A DNA stretch of 64,000 nt from Ferrovibrio sp. (GTDB lineage Bacteria; Pseudomonadota; Alphaproteobacteria; Ferrovibrionales; Ferrovibrionaceae), in NCBI RefSeq assembly GCF_025869515.1, contig NZ_JAOZVR010000122.1, positions 48,258-112,257 of the forward strand, written 5' to 3'. Under the pieces are notes generated by a model. That model searched no databases. It was not told the DNA's origin and saw only the letters and a list, made by a program, of their open reading frames with translations. Below are positions 55,063-63,869 of the stretch, piece after piece (within the stretch, counting starts at the first letter, position 1; the number at the start of each line of letters is the position of its first letter). Both the position numbers and the translations under genes were made by a program.

Positions 55063-55091
55063 TTGACATATTTTGCTTAGATTGTTACCTA
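55063..55091 (+). promoter_or_regulatory. Candidate sigma-70 promoter of ilvE
   Basis: TTGACA (55063-55068) and TACCTA (55086-55091) with a 17-bp AT-rich spacer, in the marR-ilvE divergent region. The start of transcription would be near 55098. Confidence 0.6.
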
Positions 55092-55114
55092 TACGCCCAT
55101 TCATTGGTAATAAT
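55081..55114. repeat. Imperfect inverted repeat ATTGTTACC-N16-GGTAATAAT
   Basis: The two 9-base arms (55081-55089 and 55106-55114) match in 8 of 9 positions when inverted. The left arm overlaps the predicted -10 of ilvE, so it could be a MarR-type or branched-chain-amino-acid-responsive operator, or a leader hairpin. Function inferred only. Confidence 0.4.
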
Positions 55115-55151
55115 AATACTTAACGATCCGTTCGCCAAAGGAGCAATCCCG

Positions 55152-56036
55152 ATGTCCCTGATTCCGTATGATGACCGCGATGGCCTGATCTGGCTCGATG
55201 GCAAGCTGGTCCCGTTCCGCGACGCCAAGCTGCATGTCCTGAGTCACGGCCTGCATTACGCCTCCTGCGTTTTTGAGGGCGAGCGTGCCTATGGCGGCGA
55301 GGTCTTCCATCTGACCGAACACAGCCAGCGCCTGATCGACTCGGCCAAGCTGATGGACTTCACGCTGCCCTATTCGGTCGAGGAAATCGACCGCGCCACC
55401 CGCGAGACCATCGCCGCCAACAAGATGCCGGACTGCTATGTGCGGCCGGTGGCCTGGCGCGGATCCGAGATGATGGGCGTCGCGGCCCAGCAGAACAAGA
55501 TTCACGTCGCCATCGCGGTGTGGGAATGGCCGAGTTATTTCTCGCCGGAAGCCAAGATGAAGGGCCTGCGCCTGCAGATCAGCGACTGGCGCCGCCCGGC
55601 GCCGAACATGGCACCGACCAAGGCGAAAGCAGCCGGCCTGTACATGATCTGCACACTGTCGAAGCACAAGGCGGAGCGCGACGGCTATCAGGACGCCCTG
55701 ATGCTGGACTGGCGTGGTCAGGTCGCCGAAGCCACCGGCGCGAATATCTTCTTTGCCAAAGACGGCAAACTGCACACGCCGACACCGGACTGCTTCCTCG
55801 ACGGTATTACCCGCCGCGCCGTGATCGCCATGGCCAAGGGCCGCGGCATCGAGGTGATCGAGCGTGCCATCCAGCCCGAGGAAATGGCCGGTTTTGACGA
55901 ATGCTTCCTCACCGGCACGGCGGCCGAAGTGACACCGGTTTCGGAAATCGGCCCGTATAAATTCACGCCGGGCAAGATTTGCCAGACACTACTGGGTGAA
56001 TTCGATCTGGCGACGCGCCCCAAAAAAGCGGCATGA
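55152..56036 (+). CDS. ilvE: Branched-chain amino acid aminotransferase
   Basis: PLP enzyme (fold type IV) that makes Leu, Ile and Val from their 2-oxo acids. Motifs: HVLSHGLHYASCVFEGERAY, the PLP-lysine region TKAKAAGLYMICTLSKHKA, EATGANIFF and GTAAEVTPVSEIG. 294 aa, usual length. ATG 55152 follows AAGGAG; the longer frame start at 55104 is rejected. It has its own promoter in the divergent marR region. Confidence 0.97.
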   Translation: MSLIPYDDRDGLIWLDGKLVPFRDAKLHVLSHGLHYASCVFEGERAYGGEVFHLTEHSQRLIDSAKLMDFTLPYSVEEIDRATRETIAANKMPDCYVRPVAWRGSEMMGVAAQQNKIHVAIAVWEWPSYFSPEAKMKGLRLQISDWRRPAPNMAPTKAKAAGLYMICTLSKHKAERDGYQDALMLDWRGQVAEATGANIFFAKDGKLHTPTPDCFLDGITRRAVIAMAKGRGIEVIERAIQPEEMAGFDECFLTGTAAEVTPVSEIGPYKFTPGKICQTLLGEFDLATRPKKAA

Positions 56037-56055
56037 AAAAGGCGGCTGAGCCGCC
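56036..56055 (-). terminator. Intrinsic terminator of the PAS-domain gene
   Basis: On the minus strand GGCGGC-TCA-GCCGCC (56055-56041) is followed by TTTTT (56040-56036), 33 bases after the PAS gene stop. On the plus strand it directly follows the ilvE stop and may serve both convergent genes. Confidence 0.8.
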
Positions 56056-56087
56056 TGCAGGTTCGGGCTTTGTGAACGGCCGCGCAG

Positions 56088-56654
56088 TTATCGCGCGGCC
56101 GTTTGCATGACCGGGCAGTAGAAATCGTACTGGAAGCCGCAGATCTGCTCGTCGCGCTGGATGCGCTCGCCGACCAGGCCACCGAGCAGCATGTCGATCG
56201 CAGTCCCGTCGCTAGACAGTGGCAGCAGCAGTGTCTCGAAGCCCAGCATGCGACCGCTGGGCGCCACCGTATATTTGCCGGCCGCATAGGCCGGGCCGCG
56301 GGTGTCGAGCGGAATGCTGAAAAAGCTCTCCACCACCACGGCATTGGCGCCGAACAGGTTTTCATCGACCTGGCGATTGGTGGTTTCGCGTCCCATCGAC
56401 CCCACAATGCCAGTGCCGACCAGGCGGAACTGAAAGCGCGGCGTGCCGGGTTGCACGTTGATCAGGGCAACGAAGGGAAGAAAGGGCACCATTTCGTCGG
56501 GCTGCAAATCCGCGCGCGCCGGCAGGCGGCCCAGATAGCTTTCCTTCGCCTCCCAATAGCCCAGCAGGTTGCGCAGCGATTTGCTGCGAATCCGATCCGG
56601 TATGACCGAGGAAATCACCTCGGTTTGGGGGACATTCGGATCTGACGAAGACAT
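56088..56654 (-). CDS. PAS_5-type sensor-domain protein
   Basis: 188-aa protein made almost entirely of a PAS_5 domain, common in Rhodospirillales and often of unknown function: LRNLLGYWEAKESYLGRLPARADL, FRLVGTGIVGSMGRETTNRQVDE, and the C-terminal FYCPVM. No output domain is attached. The start ATG 56654 gives the usual N-terminus; a 12-residue extension is not supported. Terminated by a strong hairpin. Confidence 0.8.
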   Translation of the reverse strand: MSSSDPNVPQTEVISSVIPDRIRSKSLRNLLGYWEAKESYLGRLPARADLQPDEMVPFLPFVALINVQPGTPRFQFRLVGTGIVGSMGRETTNRQVDENLFGANAVVVESFFSIPLDTRGPAYAAGKYTVAPSGRMLGFETLLLPLSSDGTAIDMLLGGLVGERIQRDEQICGFQYDFYCPVMQTAAR

Positions 56655-56823
56655 GCGGGGATGATGAACTCGTGAGCGGTGAAGCGGCAACCGTTAAGGC
56701 AACTATACGCTGGCGCGGTCATTCTGTGAGGCAGTTTCGACAGTGCCTGAAACTAGGACATGCCACACGCGCAGGCCTCAGTAAACCGCTAAGTAAATGA
56801 TGCCTAGGTAGTACGACTGTATG

Positions 56824-57276
56824 TCAGCGGCGCCAGCGGGCCGCCGCCTCGTCATCGCTGGCCTTGGCCTCGACCCAACGGCGCTCGCTGTCGTTTTCTT
56901 CCAGTTTCCAGAAGGGGGCCCGGGTCTTCAGCCAGTCGACCAGAAAGGCACTGGCTTCGAAGGCCGCCTGACGATGCGCGGAAGTTGTGATCACCAGGAC
57001 GATCCGGTCTCCTGGCGCGAGTTCGCCATACCGATGGATCACCAGGCAGCCATCCAACGGCCAGCGCTGCTGCGCCTCGACGACGATGGCCTCCAGTTGC
57101 CGCTGCGTCATGCCAGGATAATGCTCCAGCGTCATGCGACGGACGCCGGCAGAGCCGGCGAAATCGCGCACCAGGCCGGTGAAGGTGACGGCTGCACCGA
57201 CCTGGGTGTTGCCGGCTGTCAGCCGATCCAGTTCGGCAGCAGTATCAAAATCCTCGCGCTGTACGCGCACGGTCAT
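56824..57276 (-). CDS. moaE: Molybdopterin synthase catalytic subunit
   Basis: Large subunit that inserts two sulfurs into precursor Z. Motifs: GAAVTFTGLVRDF, LEHYPGMTQRQLEAIV, IHRYGELAPGDRIVLV and the catalytic Lys region DWLKTRAPFWKLE. 150 aa, usual. It lies 2 bases after moaD on the same strand, so both subunits are made together. Confidence 0.96.
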   Translation of the reverse strand: MTVRVQREDFDTAAELDRLTAGNTQVGAAVTFTGLVRDFAGSAGVRRMTLEHYPGMTQRQLEAIVVEAQQRWPLDGCLVIHRYGELAPGDRIVLVITTSAHRQAAFEASAFLVDWLKTRAPFWKLEENDSERRWVEAKASDDEAAARWRR

Positions 57277-57278
57277 GG

Positions 57279-57530
57279 CTAGCCCCCGGTCACGGGCGGG
57301 AAGAAGGCAACTTCGTCACCAGGCTGCACGGCATCGCCGGGCTGGGCATAATCCTGGTTAACGGCAACGCGCACCATGGTCGGATCGGCCAGGGCTGCCT
57401 CATGCTGCGGACTGCGGCTGCGCAGCCATGCGATCAGATCGGCGACCGTGCGTACATTTTCCGGCAGCGCCACGGTTTCTTCGGCCATGCCGACACGCTC
57501 GCGCAGCAGGGCGAAATACAACACGCGCAT
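57279..57530 (-). CDS. moaD: Molybdopterin synthase sulfur-carrier subunit
   Basis: 83-aa ubiquitin-like protein ending in the required Gly-Gly (PPVTGG), which is adenylated and thiocarboxylated. VLYFALLRERVG and the VAVNQDYAQPGDAVQPGDEVAFFPP stretch fit MoaD. Its start overlaps the pgsA stop by one base. Confidence 0.95.
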   Translation of the reverse strand: MRVLYFALLRERVGMAEETVALPENVRTVADLIAWLRSRSPQHEAALADPTMVRVAVNQDYAQPGDAVQPGDEVAFFPPVTGG

Positions 57531-58117
57531 CAGTCGGTACCCTTGGACGGGGCAGACCGGCTGTCAGCAGCCATATGGCGCAGACCGGTTTGCAGATAAT
57601 CCAAGCCGGTATAGAGCGTCAGCACCGCCGCGATCCACAACCCGACCTCGCCGAGCAGGCGGATAGGCAGGAAGGCCGGGCCGTAATCGCCGACAATGAG
57701 AATGCCAAGCGCAATCAATTGCACAGTGGTTTTCCACTTCGCCAGACGGGAAACCGGTACCTTCACACGCAGCTCGGCCAGAAATTCACGCAGGCCCGTC
57801 ACCGTGATTTCGCGGCACATGATCACCACGGCGGCGAGGCAGGTGATGCGGTCGATCCGCTCGAAGGCGATCAGCATCAGGATGACGGCAGCGACCAGCA
57901 GCTTGTCCGCCACGGGATCGAGGAAGCGGCCGAGGTCGGACATCTGGCCCCATTTGCGGGCCAGATAGCCGTCGAACCAGTCGGTGATGCCGGCCAGGGC
58001 AAAGAGCGCCAGCGGCACCCAGGCGCTCCAGGCGCCGGGTAGGAAGAACGTCGCGCAAATGGCCGGAATTGCCAGGATGCGCGATACGGTCAGGATGTTG
58101 GGCAGGCTGTTCAGCAT
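57530..58117 (-). CDS. pgsA: CDP-diacylglycerol-glycerol-3-phosphate 3-phosphatidyltransferase
   Basis: Membrane enzyme of phosphatidylglycerol synthesis. The CDP-alcohol motif D-G-x2-A-R-x8-G-x3-D-x3-D is seen as FDGYLARKWGQMSDLGRFLDPVADK split over about residues 48-72. Four to five membrane helices, 195 aa. uvrC-pgsA-moaD-moaE order is conserved in many alphaproteobacteria. It supplies the phosphatidylglycerol used by Lgt. Confidence 0.96.
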   Translation of the reverse strand: MLNSLPNILTVSRILAIPAICATFFLPGAWSAWVPLALFALAGITDWFDGYLARKWGQMSDLGRFLDPVADKLLVAAVILMLIAFERIDRITCLAAVVIMCREITVTGLREFLAELRVKVPVSRLAKWKTTVQLIALGILIVGDYGPAFLPIRLLGEVGLWIAAVLTLYTGLDYLQTGLRHMAADSRSAPSKGTD

Positions 58118-58187
58118 GATGTTGAATTATCGCATGCGGGACAAAACAGGGCCAGAGCCGGGCCCCCATTCTGCATTGGAAGGGCGC

Positions 58188-60104
58188 TCAACCGCCATGA
58201 AAGTGATCGTAGATGCGCTTTGCGACGGCCTTACTGATGCCGGGCACCGCCTCCAGATCGGACAGGCCGGCGCGCGACACCGCCTTGGCCGATCCGAAAT
58301 GTAGCAGCAGGGCTTTCTTCCGTGCCCCGCCGATGCCGGCGATTTCGTCCAGCGGCGAGCGGATCTGGTCCTTGGCGCGTTTGCTGCGATGCGTGCCGAT
58401 GGCGAAGCGGTGCGCTTCGTCACGCAGACGCTGCAGGAAAAACAGCACCGGGTGACGCGGCTCCAGCATGAAGGGTTCGCGGCCGGGCAGGAAGAATTGT
58501 TCTCGCCCGGCATTGCGGTCCGGACCCTTGGCGATGCCAACCACCGGGACATCCTCGACGCCGAGCTCCTGCATCACCTGCATGACGGCTGTCAGCTGCC
58601 CCTTGCCGCCATCGATCAGCAAAAGGTCTGGCCAGTCGGCCGCATTCTCGTCCTCGCTCTCCTCTTTCAGCAGGCGCTGGAAACGGCGCGTCAGTACCTC
58701 GCGCATCATGCCGTAATCGTCACCCGGTTCGATATCCTCGCCGCGGATGTTGAACTTGCGGTAGGCGTTCTTGCGCAGGCCTTCCGGTCCGGCGACGATC
58801 ATGCCGCCCACCGCATGGCGCCCCATGATGTGGCTGTTGTCGTAGACTTCGATCCGCTGCGGCGTGGTTTCGAGACCGAACAGATCTGCCACACCCTGCA
58901 GCAACTGCTGCTGTGAAGCGGCCTCGGCCAGCCGGCGGCGCAGGGCATCGCGCGCATTGCTGGTGGCATATTCGACCAGGTCGCGCTTGGTGCCGCGTTG
59001 CGGGACATGCAGCTCCACCTTGTGGCCACTATGGCTGCTAAGGGCTTCCTCGATCAGGTCGCCATTTTCCACGGGGTCACTCAGCAGGATCAGACGCGGG
59101 GCCTCGCGCTGGGCGTAAAACTGCCCGATGAAGGCATCCAGCACTTCGCTGATCTCGACATCGCGGGTATGGGCCGGGAAATACGAGCGGTTGCCGAAAT
59201 TCTGCCCGGCGCGAAAGAAGAAAATCTGCACGCAGACCAGACCGCCCTCGGCATGCACGGCAATGACATCGGCATTCTCGATGTCACTGAGATTGATATC
59301 CTGTTTCTGCGTGATATGTGCCAGCGCGCGGATGCGATCGCGCAACTCGGCGGCGGTTTCGTAATCGCGCTGTTCGGCGGCCATCTGCATGCGACCCTGC
59401 CAGATATCCAGCACCTGGCGGTTGCGGCCCGACAGGAAATCACAGGCCTCGTCCACCACTTTCAGGTAATCCGCATGGCTGATCCGCTCCACGCAGGGAG
59501 CTGTGCAGCGCTTGATCTGGTATTGCAGGCAGGGCCGTGTGCGGGCGGCGAATTCGCTGTCGCTGCAACTGCGCAGCGGAAAGGCGCGCGACATCGCATT
59601 CAGGGTCACATGCACCGAGCCGGTGGAGGCGAAGGGGCCGAAATAGTCGCCGGGAATGTCACGGGACCCACGGTGCTTGGTGATGGCCGGGTAGGGGTGA
59701 TCGCGCGCCACCAGGATATAGGGAAAGGATTTGTCATCCTTCAGCAGCACGTTGAAGGGCGGCTGCACCTGCTTGACCAGGTTTGCCTCGAGCAGCAGCG
59801 CCTCGGCTTCGGTATGGGTGGTGGTGACATCGACGGCCGCGACCTGCCGCACCATGCGCTGGATACGGATCGTCAGGCCCTGCAGCTTGGTGTAGGACGT
59901 CACGCGCTTGCGCAGCGATCGCGCCTTGCCGATGTAGAGCACGTCGCCCTTCGCATCGAGCATGCGATACACGCCAGGTCCGAGCGGCAGGGTCGGCAAA
60001 TGACGCTGGATCACCGCGGCGCCGATCTCCGCGGGCAGCGGCCCGGCCAAGGGTTCCCCCGGCAGGGGTTCGGCGGCGGGATCGTCACTCATACGCATCA
60101 CCAT
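58188..60104 (-). CDS. uvrC: Excinuclease ABC subunit C
   Basis: Dual-incision nuclease of nucleotide excision repair. Contains the GIY-YIG domain (GPGVYRMLDAKGDVLYIGKARSLRKRV), a Cys-rich segment (RTRPCLQYQIKRCTAPC), the UvrB-interacting UVR motif (MQMAAEQRDYETAAELRDRI), the RNase H-like endonuclease domain (DNSHIMGRHAVGGMIV) and a C-terminal HhH pair (IAGIGGARKKALL). 638 aa. Start ATG 60104; ATG 60092 (MSDDPAAEP) is also possible. Confidence 0.97.
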   Translation of the reverse strand: MVMRMSDDPAAEPLPGEPLAGPLPAEIGAAVIQRHLPTLPLGPGVYRMLDAKGDVLYIGKARSLRKRVTSYTKLQGLTIRIQRMVRQVAAVDVTTTHTEAEALLLEANLVKQVQPPFNVLLKDDKSFPYILVARDHPYPAITKHRGSRDIPGDYFGPFASTGSVHVTLNAMSRAFPLRSCSDSEFAARTRPCLQYQIKRCTAPCVERISHADYLKVVDEACDFLSGRNRQVLDIWQGRMQMAAEQRDYETAAELRDRIRALAHITQKQDINLSDIENADVIAVHAEGGLVCVQIFFFRAGQNFGNRSYFPAHTRDVEISEVLDAFIGQFYAQREAPRLILLSDPVENGDLIEEALSSHSGHKVELHVPQRGTKRDLVEYATSNARDALRRRLAEAASQQQLLQGVADLFGLETTPQRIEVYDNSHIMGRHAVGGMIVAGPEGLRKNAYRKFNIRGEDIEPGDDYGMMREVLTRRFQRLLKEESEDENAADWPDLLLIDGGKGQLTAVMQVMQELGVEDVPVVGIAKGPDRNAGREQFFLPGREPFMLEPRHPVLFFLQRLRDEAHRFAIGTHRSKRAKDQIRSPLDEIAGIGGARKKALLLHFGSAKAVSRAGLSDLEAVPGISKAVAKRIYDHFHGG

Positions 60105-60419
60105 ACTGATAAAAACCTAATGATTACACGGCGTTGACAAAAGCGTCCCAAGGCTGTTGATAACTTTGTGGGGAAACATTGATACGCATGCAGCGTTGTG
60201 TCGCCTCGAAAATCAATACCCGCACACGTAGTGCGCCGCTGGTTTTGTAATACACTGATTTATAAAGAATAATTTTGGTTATCCACAAGCGGGTGAGCTG
60301 AAAACCGCAATTTTTCTGCCCCGGCGACTCGGCAATCAACCCTGTGCACAACCTTGGCGGCAACAGGAAACCCTGTGCAAAGTCAAGCGCTAATCATCTC
60401 ACGGTAACATTGTCGCCGC
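60105..60419. other. AT-rich 315-bp non-coding gap with DnaA-box-like sites
   Basis: Between uvrC and folB. It contains a perfect DnaA box TTATCCACA (60279-60287), preceded by an AT-rich run (60241-60278), and two one-mismatch boxes: TGTTGATAA (60155-60163) and TGTGCACAA (60343-60351). A plus-strand TTGACA (60134-60139) with TGATAA 18 bases downstream could be a promoter for a non-coding RNA. No credible protein is seen. The region also carries the uvrC promoter. Confidence 0.5.
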
Positions 60420-60848
60420 TCATGCCCGCCGGCGTTCGATCTCGACACCCACGCCGGCAGCCTCGGTGATCGCCTCGGGCTTTTCCACCCGCACCCGGGC
60501 GCGCAGCACGCGGGAATCGTCCAGGCACAGGCTGGCTAGCCGCTCGGCCAGGGTTTCCACCAGATCGACATGGCCTTCCGCCAGCAGGGCCTTGGACCGC
60601 TTCACCAGATTCTCGTAGCACACCACCTCGGCATAGCTGCGCGGTGGCTGGCCAGGCGTCTCGGCTACCCAGAGGTCGAGATTGATCAGGATTTTCTGCG
60701 GCTTGGTACGTTCTTCCGGGTAAATCCCGATCAGGGCGTCCAGCAGCAGGTCGCGCACGAAAACCCGTCGGGCCGGCTGGCTCGCCTCGGCGATCACCGG
60801 AACCGGAATTTCGGCCCAGGCGGCGCGGGCGCGATCATGGATCGTCAT
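60420..60848 (-). CDS. folB: Dihydroneopterin aldolase
   Basis: Folate pathway enzyme that cleaves dihydroneopterin to 6-hydroxymethyl-dihydropterin. Core motifs: VFVRDLLLDALIGIYPEERTKPQ, YENLVKRSKALLAEGHVDLVETLAERLA (split here) and ARVRVEKPEAI. 142 aa with a short N-terminal extension. ATG 60848 lies one base after the SDR stop. Partnered with a FolM-like reductase just upstream. Confidence 0.92.
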   Translation of the reverse strand: MTIHDRARAAWAEIPVPVIAEASQPARRVFVRDLLLDALIGIYPEERTKPQKILINLDLWVAETPGQPPRSYAEVVCYENLVKRSKALLAEGHVDLVETLAERLASLCLDDSRVLRARVRVEKPEAITEAAGVGVEIERRRA

Positions 60849-60849
60849 G

Positions 60850-61638
60850 TCAGTCCTCCAGCGCGATCTGGGCCGTGGAGAGTGGCCCGCCGCCCTGCTG
60901 CCAGGGCAGATGCTGGCCACCGTCCAAGGCGATCATCTGGCCCGTCACGGCCGGGGCGTCAAGCAGGAATCCGATCGCTGCGGCAATCTCGCCCGGTTCG
61001 GCGCCGCGTTGCAGCGGGGTGCTCTCCCACTGCTTGCGGAACTGCGCCTCGGTCTGGTGCGGGCTGGGCAGGACCGGGCCCGGGCCGATGGCATTGACCC
61101 GGATGCGGGGCGCCAGCGCCATCGCCAGCGTCTGGGTCAGGGTCCACAGCCCGGCCTTGGACACGGTGTAGGAGGCGAAATGCGGGGTCAGACGCCAGAC
61201 CCGCATGTCGACCAGATTGACGATGTTGCCGGCAGCTCCATCGGGCAGCTGGGCAGCAAAGGCCTGCGACAGGAAGAACGGCGCCTTCAGATTGGTATCC
61301 AGATGGCGGTCCCAGCTCTGCTCGGTGGCGGTCTCGATATGGTCGTAGTCAAACAAAGAAGCATTGTTGACCAGCAGCGACACCGGCCCCAGAGCGGCGG
61401 AGGCCTGGCCCACGAGGCCGGCGACGGACGCGTGATCGGAAAGGTCGGCCTGAACGACCGCGGCGCGATAGCCGCCCTGGCCGATCTCGCGGACCACGGC
61501 ATCGGCTTCGTCGCGCGAGCGATTGCAGTGGACGGCGACATGATAGCCGCGCCCGGCCAGATGCAGCGCGATGGCGCGGCCGATACGCCGGCCGGCACCG
61601 GTCACCAGTGCAGTCGGTGCTTGCGGGGTGACCGGCAT
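60850..61638 (-). CDS. SDR reductase, FolM/pteridine reductase-like
   Basis: 262 aa. The cofactor motif is TGAGRRIG (residues 13-20), the TGxxxRIG form typical of pteridine reductases, rather than the common TGxxxGIG. The catalytic set is D144, Y157 and K161, with 13- and 4-residue spacing identical to PTR1's Asp-Tyr-Lys. Together with folB downstream this supports dihydrofolate or dihydromonapterin reduction. NADPH use is inferred from the basic residues. It overlaps the uvrB stop by one base (TGATG). Confidence 0.82.
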   Translation of the reverse strand: MPVTPQAPTALVTGAGRRIGRAIALHLAGRGYHVAVHCNRSRDEADAVVREIGQGGYRAAVVQADLSDHASVAGLVGQASAALGPVSLLVNNASLFDYDHIETATEQSWDRHLDTNLKAPFFLSQAFAAQLPDGAAGNIVNLVDMRVWRLTPHFASYTVSKAGLWTLTQTLAMALAPRIRVNAIGPGPVLPSPHQTEAQFRKQWESTPLQRGAEPGEIAAAIGFLLDAPAVTGQMIALDGGQHLPWQQGGGPLSTAQIALED

Positions 61639-63869
61639 CAGCGTTTGCTTCCGCGATAGGCGCGGCGCGAACCGGCGCGACCAGCGGTGGAACGGCCGGC
61701 CGGACGCGGCGCTGCCGCGGCGGATTCGGAAAAACCGGCCGGCTTGCGATTCTGGATGCCGACCTCCAGTTCGTTCATCTCCAGACGCTTGATCTCGTCG
61801 CGCAGGCGGGCGGCTTCCTCGAATTCCAGATTGCCGGCGGCGTCGTGCATGCGTTTTTCCAGATCGGCCAGATGGGCCTTCAGATTGTTGCCAACCAGGT
61901 GGCCACCGCTGGCATCGCCGGCATCGACGGTGAAATGATCCTGTTCGTAAACCGACTGCAGGATGTCACCGATCTGCTTCTTGATGCTTTCCGGCGTGAT
62001 GCCGTGTTCTTCGTTATAGGCCTGCTGCTTGGCGCGGCGCCGCTCGGTTTCGGCCAGCGCGCGCTGCATGCTGTTGGTCATCTTGTCGGCATAGAGGATG
62101 GCGCGGCCTTCGACATTGCGTGCGGCGCGCCCGATGGTCTGAATCAGCGAGGTTTCCGAGCGCAGGAAGCCTTCCTTGTCGGCATCGAGGATGGCAACCA
62201 GCGCGCATTCCGGAATGTCGAGGCCCTCGCGCAGCAGGTTGATGCCGATCAGGATGTCGAAAACGCCGAGCCGCAGGTCGCGCAGAATTTCGATGCGTTC
62301 CAGTGTTTCGATGTCGGAATGCAGGTAGCGCACCTTGAGGCCGACCTCGGTCATGTATTCGGTCAGGTCTTCTGCCATGCGTTTGGTCAGTGTGGTAACC
62401 AGCACGCGATGGCCTTTTTTGACCACCTCTTTGCACTCGGCCAGCAGATCGTCGACCTGATGCTCGACCGGGCGGATTTCGGTCACCGGATCGATCAGGC
62501 CGGTGGGGCGGATCACCTGTTCGGAGAAGACGCCGCCGGTGCGCTCCATTTCCCATTTGCCCGGCGTGGCCGAGACGAACACGCTCTGCGGCCTCAGCTG
62601 CTCCCATTCCTTGAAGCGCAGCGGCCGGTTGTCGATGCAGGAGGGCAGGCGGAAGCCGTATTCCGCCAGCGTGGCCTTGCGCCGGAAGTCGCCGCGGAAC
62701 ATGCCGCCGATCTGCGGCACGGTGACATGGCTTTCGTCGACGAACAGCAACGCGTTGTCGGGCAGGTACTCAAACAGGGTCGGCGGCGGCGCGCCCGGGC
62801 CACGGCCGGTCAGATAGCGTGAATAGTTCTCGATGCCGGCACAGGCGCCGGTCGCCACCATCATTTCGAGGTCGAAGCTGGTGCGCTGTTCCAGCCGCTG
62901 GGCTTCCACCAGCCGTCCCATTTTGAGCAGCTGGTCGAGGCGCAGGCGCAGATCGACCTTGATCTGCTCGATAGCCTGGTTCAGCGTCGGCTTCGGCGTC
63001 ACATAGTGGCTGTTGGCGTAAAGTTTCACGGCCTCCATGCTGCCGGTCTTGTGGCCGGTCAGTGGATCGAATTCGATGATGCTTTCCAGTTCGTCGCCGA
63101 ACAGCGACAGGCGCCAGGCGCGATCTTCCATATGCGAGGGGAAAATCTCTACGCCGTCGCCGCGCACGCGGAAGGCGCCGCGCGCAAAGGCGGTATCGTT
63201 GCGGCGGTATTGCAGGTCGACCAGGCGGCGCAGCAGGGTATCGCGGTCGAGGCGGTCGCCGGCCTTCAGGTTCAGCGTCATTTCCGAATAGGTTTCGACC
63301 GAGCCGATACCGTAAATGCACGACACCGAGGCAACGATGATGACGTCGTCGCGCTCCAGCAGCGCGCGCGTGGCCGAATGGCGCATGCGGTCGATCTGCT
63401 CGTTGACCGACGAATCCTTCTCGATATAGGTATCGCTGCGCGCCACATAGGCTTCGGGCTGGTAATAGTCGTAATAGGAAACGAAGTATTCCACGGCGTT
63501 ATTGGGGAAGAAGGCCTTCATCTCGCCATACAGCTGGGCGGCCAGCGTCTTGTTCGGCGCCAGGATCAGGGCCGGCCGGCCCGACCGGGCGATGATCTGC
63601 GCCATGGTGAAGGTCTTGCCCGAGCCGGTGACGCCCAGCAGCACCTGGTCGCGCTCCTGGTTCAGCACGCCTTCGGTCAGTTCGGCGATCGCGGTCGGCT
63701 GGTCGCCCTTGGGCTCGTAGGGGGCCTGCAGGTCGTAGGCAATGCCGCCTTCGCTCTTGTCCGGGCGCGGCGGGCGATGCGGTACGAAATCCGGGAAATT
63801 CGCATCGGCGAAACGGTCCGGATCCTCGATCTGGCGTTCCGTGCTCTGGATGACGGGGGTCTGGCTCAT
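61638..63869 (-). CDS. uvrB: Excinuclease ABC subunit B
   Basis: Damage-verification helicase of nucleotide excision repair. Walker [14 protein letters not shown] (residues 79-91), the beta-hairpin [29 protein letters not shown] (partial), motif [24 protein letters not shown], and a C-terminal UVR coiled coil ([25 protein letters not shown] shortened). A basic Pro/Ala/Arg tail follows. ATG 63869 is used; the longer frame start at 63905 lacks similarity. 743 aa. Confidence 0.97.
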   Translation of the reverse strand: MSQTPVIQSTERQIEDPDRFADANFPDFVPHRPPRPDKSEGGIAYDLQAPYEPKGDQPTAIAELTEGVLNQERDQVLLGVTGSGKTFTMAQIIARSGRPALILAPNKTLAAQLYGEMKAFFPNNAVEYFVSYYDYYQPEAYVARSDTYIEKDSSVNEQIDRMRHSATRALLERDDVIIVASVSCIYGIGSVETYSEMTLNLKAGDRLDRDTLLRRLVDLQYRRNDTAFARGAFRVRGDGVEIFPSHMEDRAWRLSLFGDELESIIEFDPLTGHKTGSMEAVKLYANSHYVTPKPTLNQAIEQIKVDLRLRLDQLLKMGRLVEAQRLEQRTSFDLEMMVATGACAGIENYSRYLTGRGPGAPPPTLFEYLPDNALLFVDESHVTVPQIGGMFRGDFRRKATLAEYGFRLPSCIDNRPLRFKEWEQLRPQSVFVSATPGKWEMERTGGVFSEQVIRPTGLIDPVTEIRPVEHQVDDLLAECKEVVKKGHRVLVTTLTKRMAEDLTEYMTEVGLKVRYLHSDIETLERIEILRDLRLGVFDILIGINLLREGLDIPECALVAILDADKEGFLRSETSLIQTIGRAARNVEGRAILYADKMTNSMQRALAETERRRAKQQAYNEEHGITPESIKKQIGDILQSVYEQDHFTVDAGDASGGHLVGNNLKAHLADLEKRMHDAAGNLEFEEAARLRDEIKRLEMNELEVGIQNRKPAGFSESAAAAPRPAGRSTAGRAGSRRAYRGSKR

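Noticed and set aside
60124..60363. 79-codon minus-strand frame in the uvrC-folB gap
   Set aside because: No Shine-Dalgarno, no similarity, and atypical composition; the gap is better read as non-coding.
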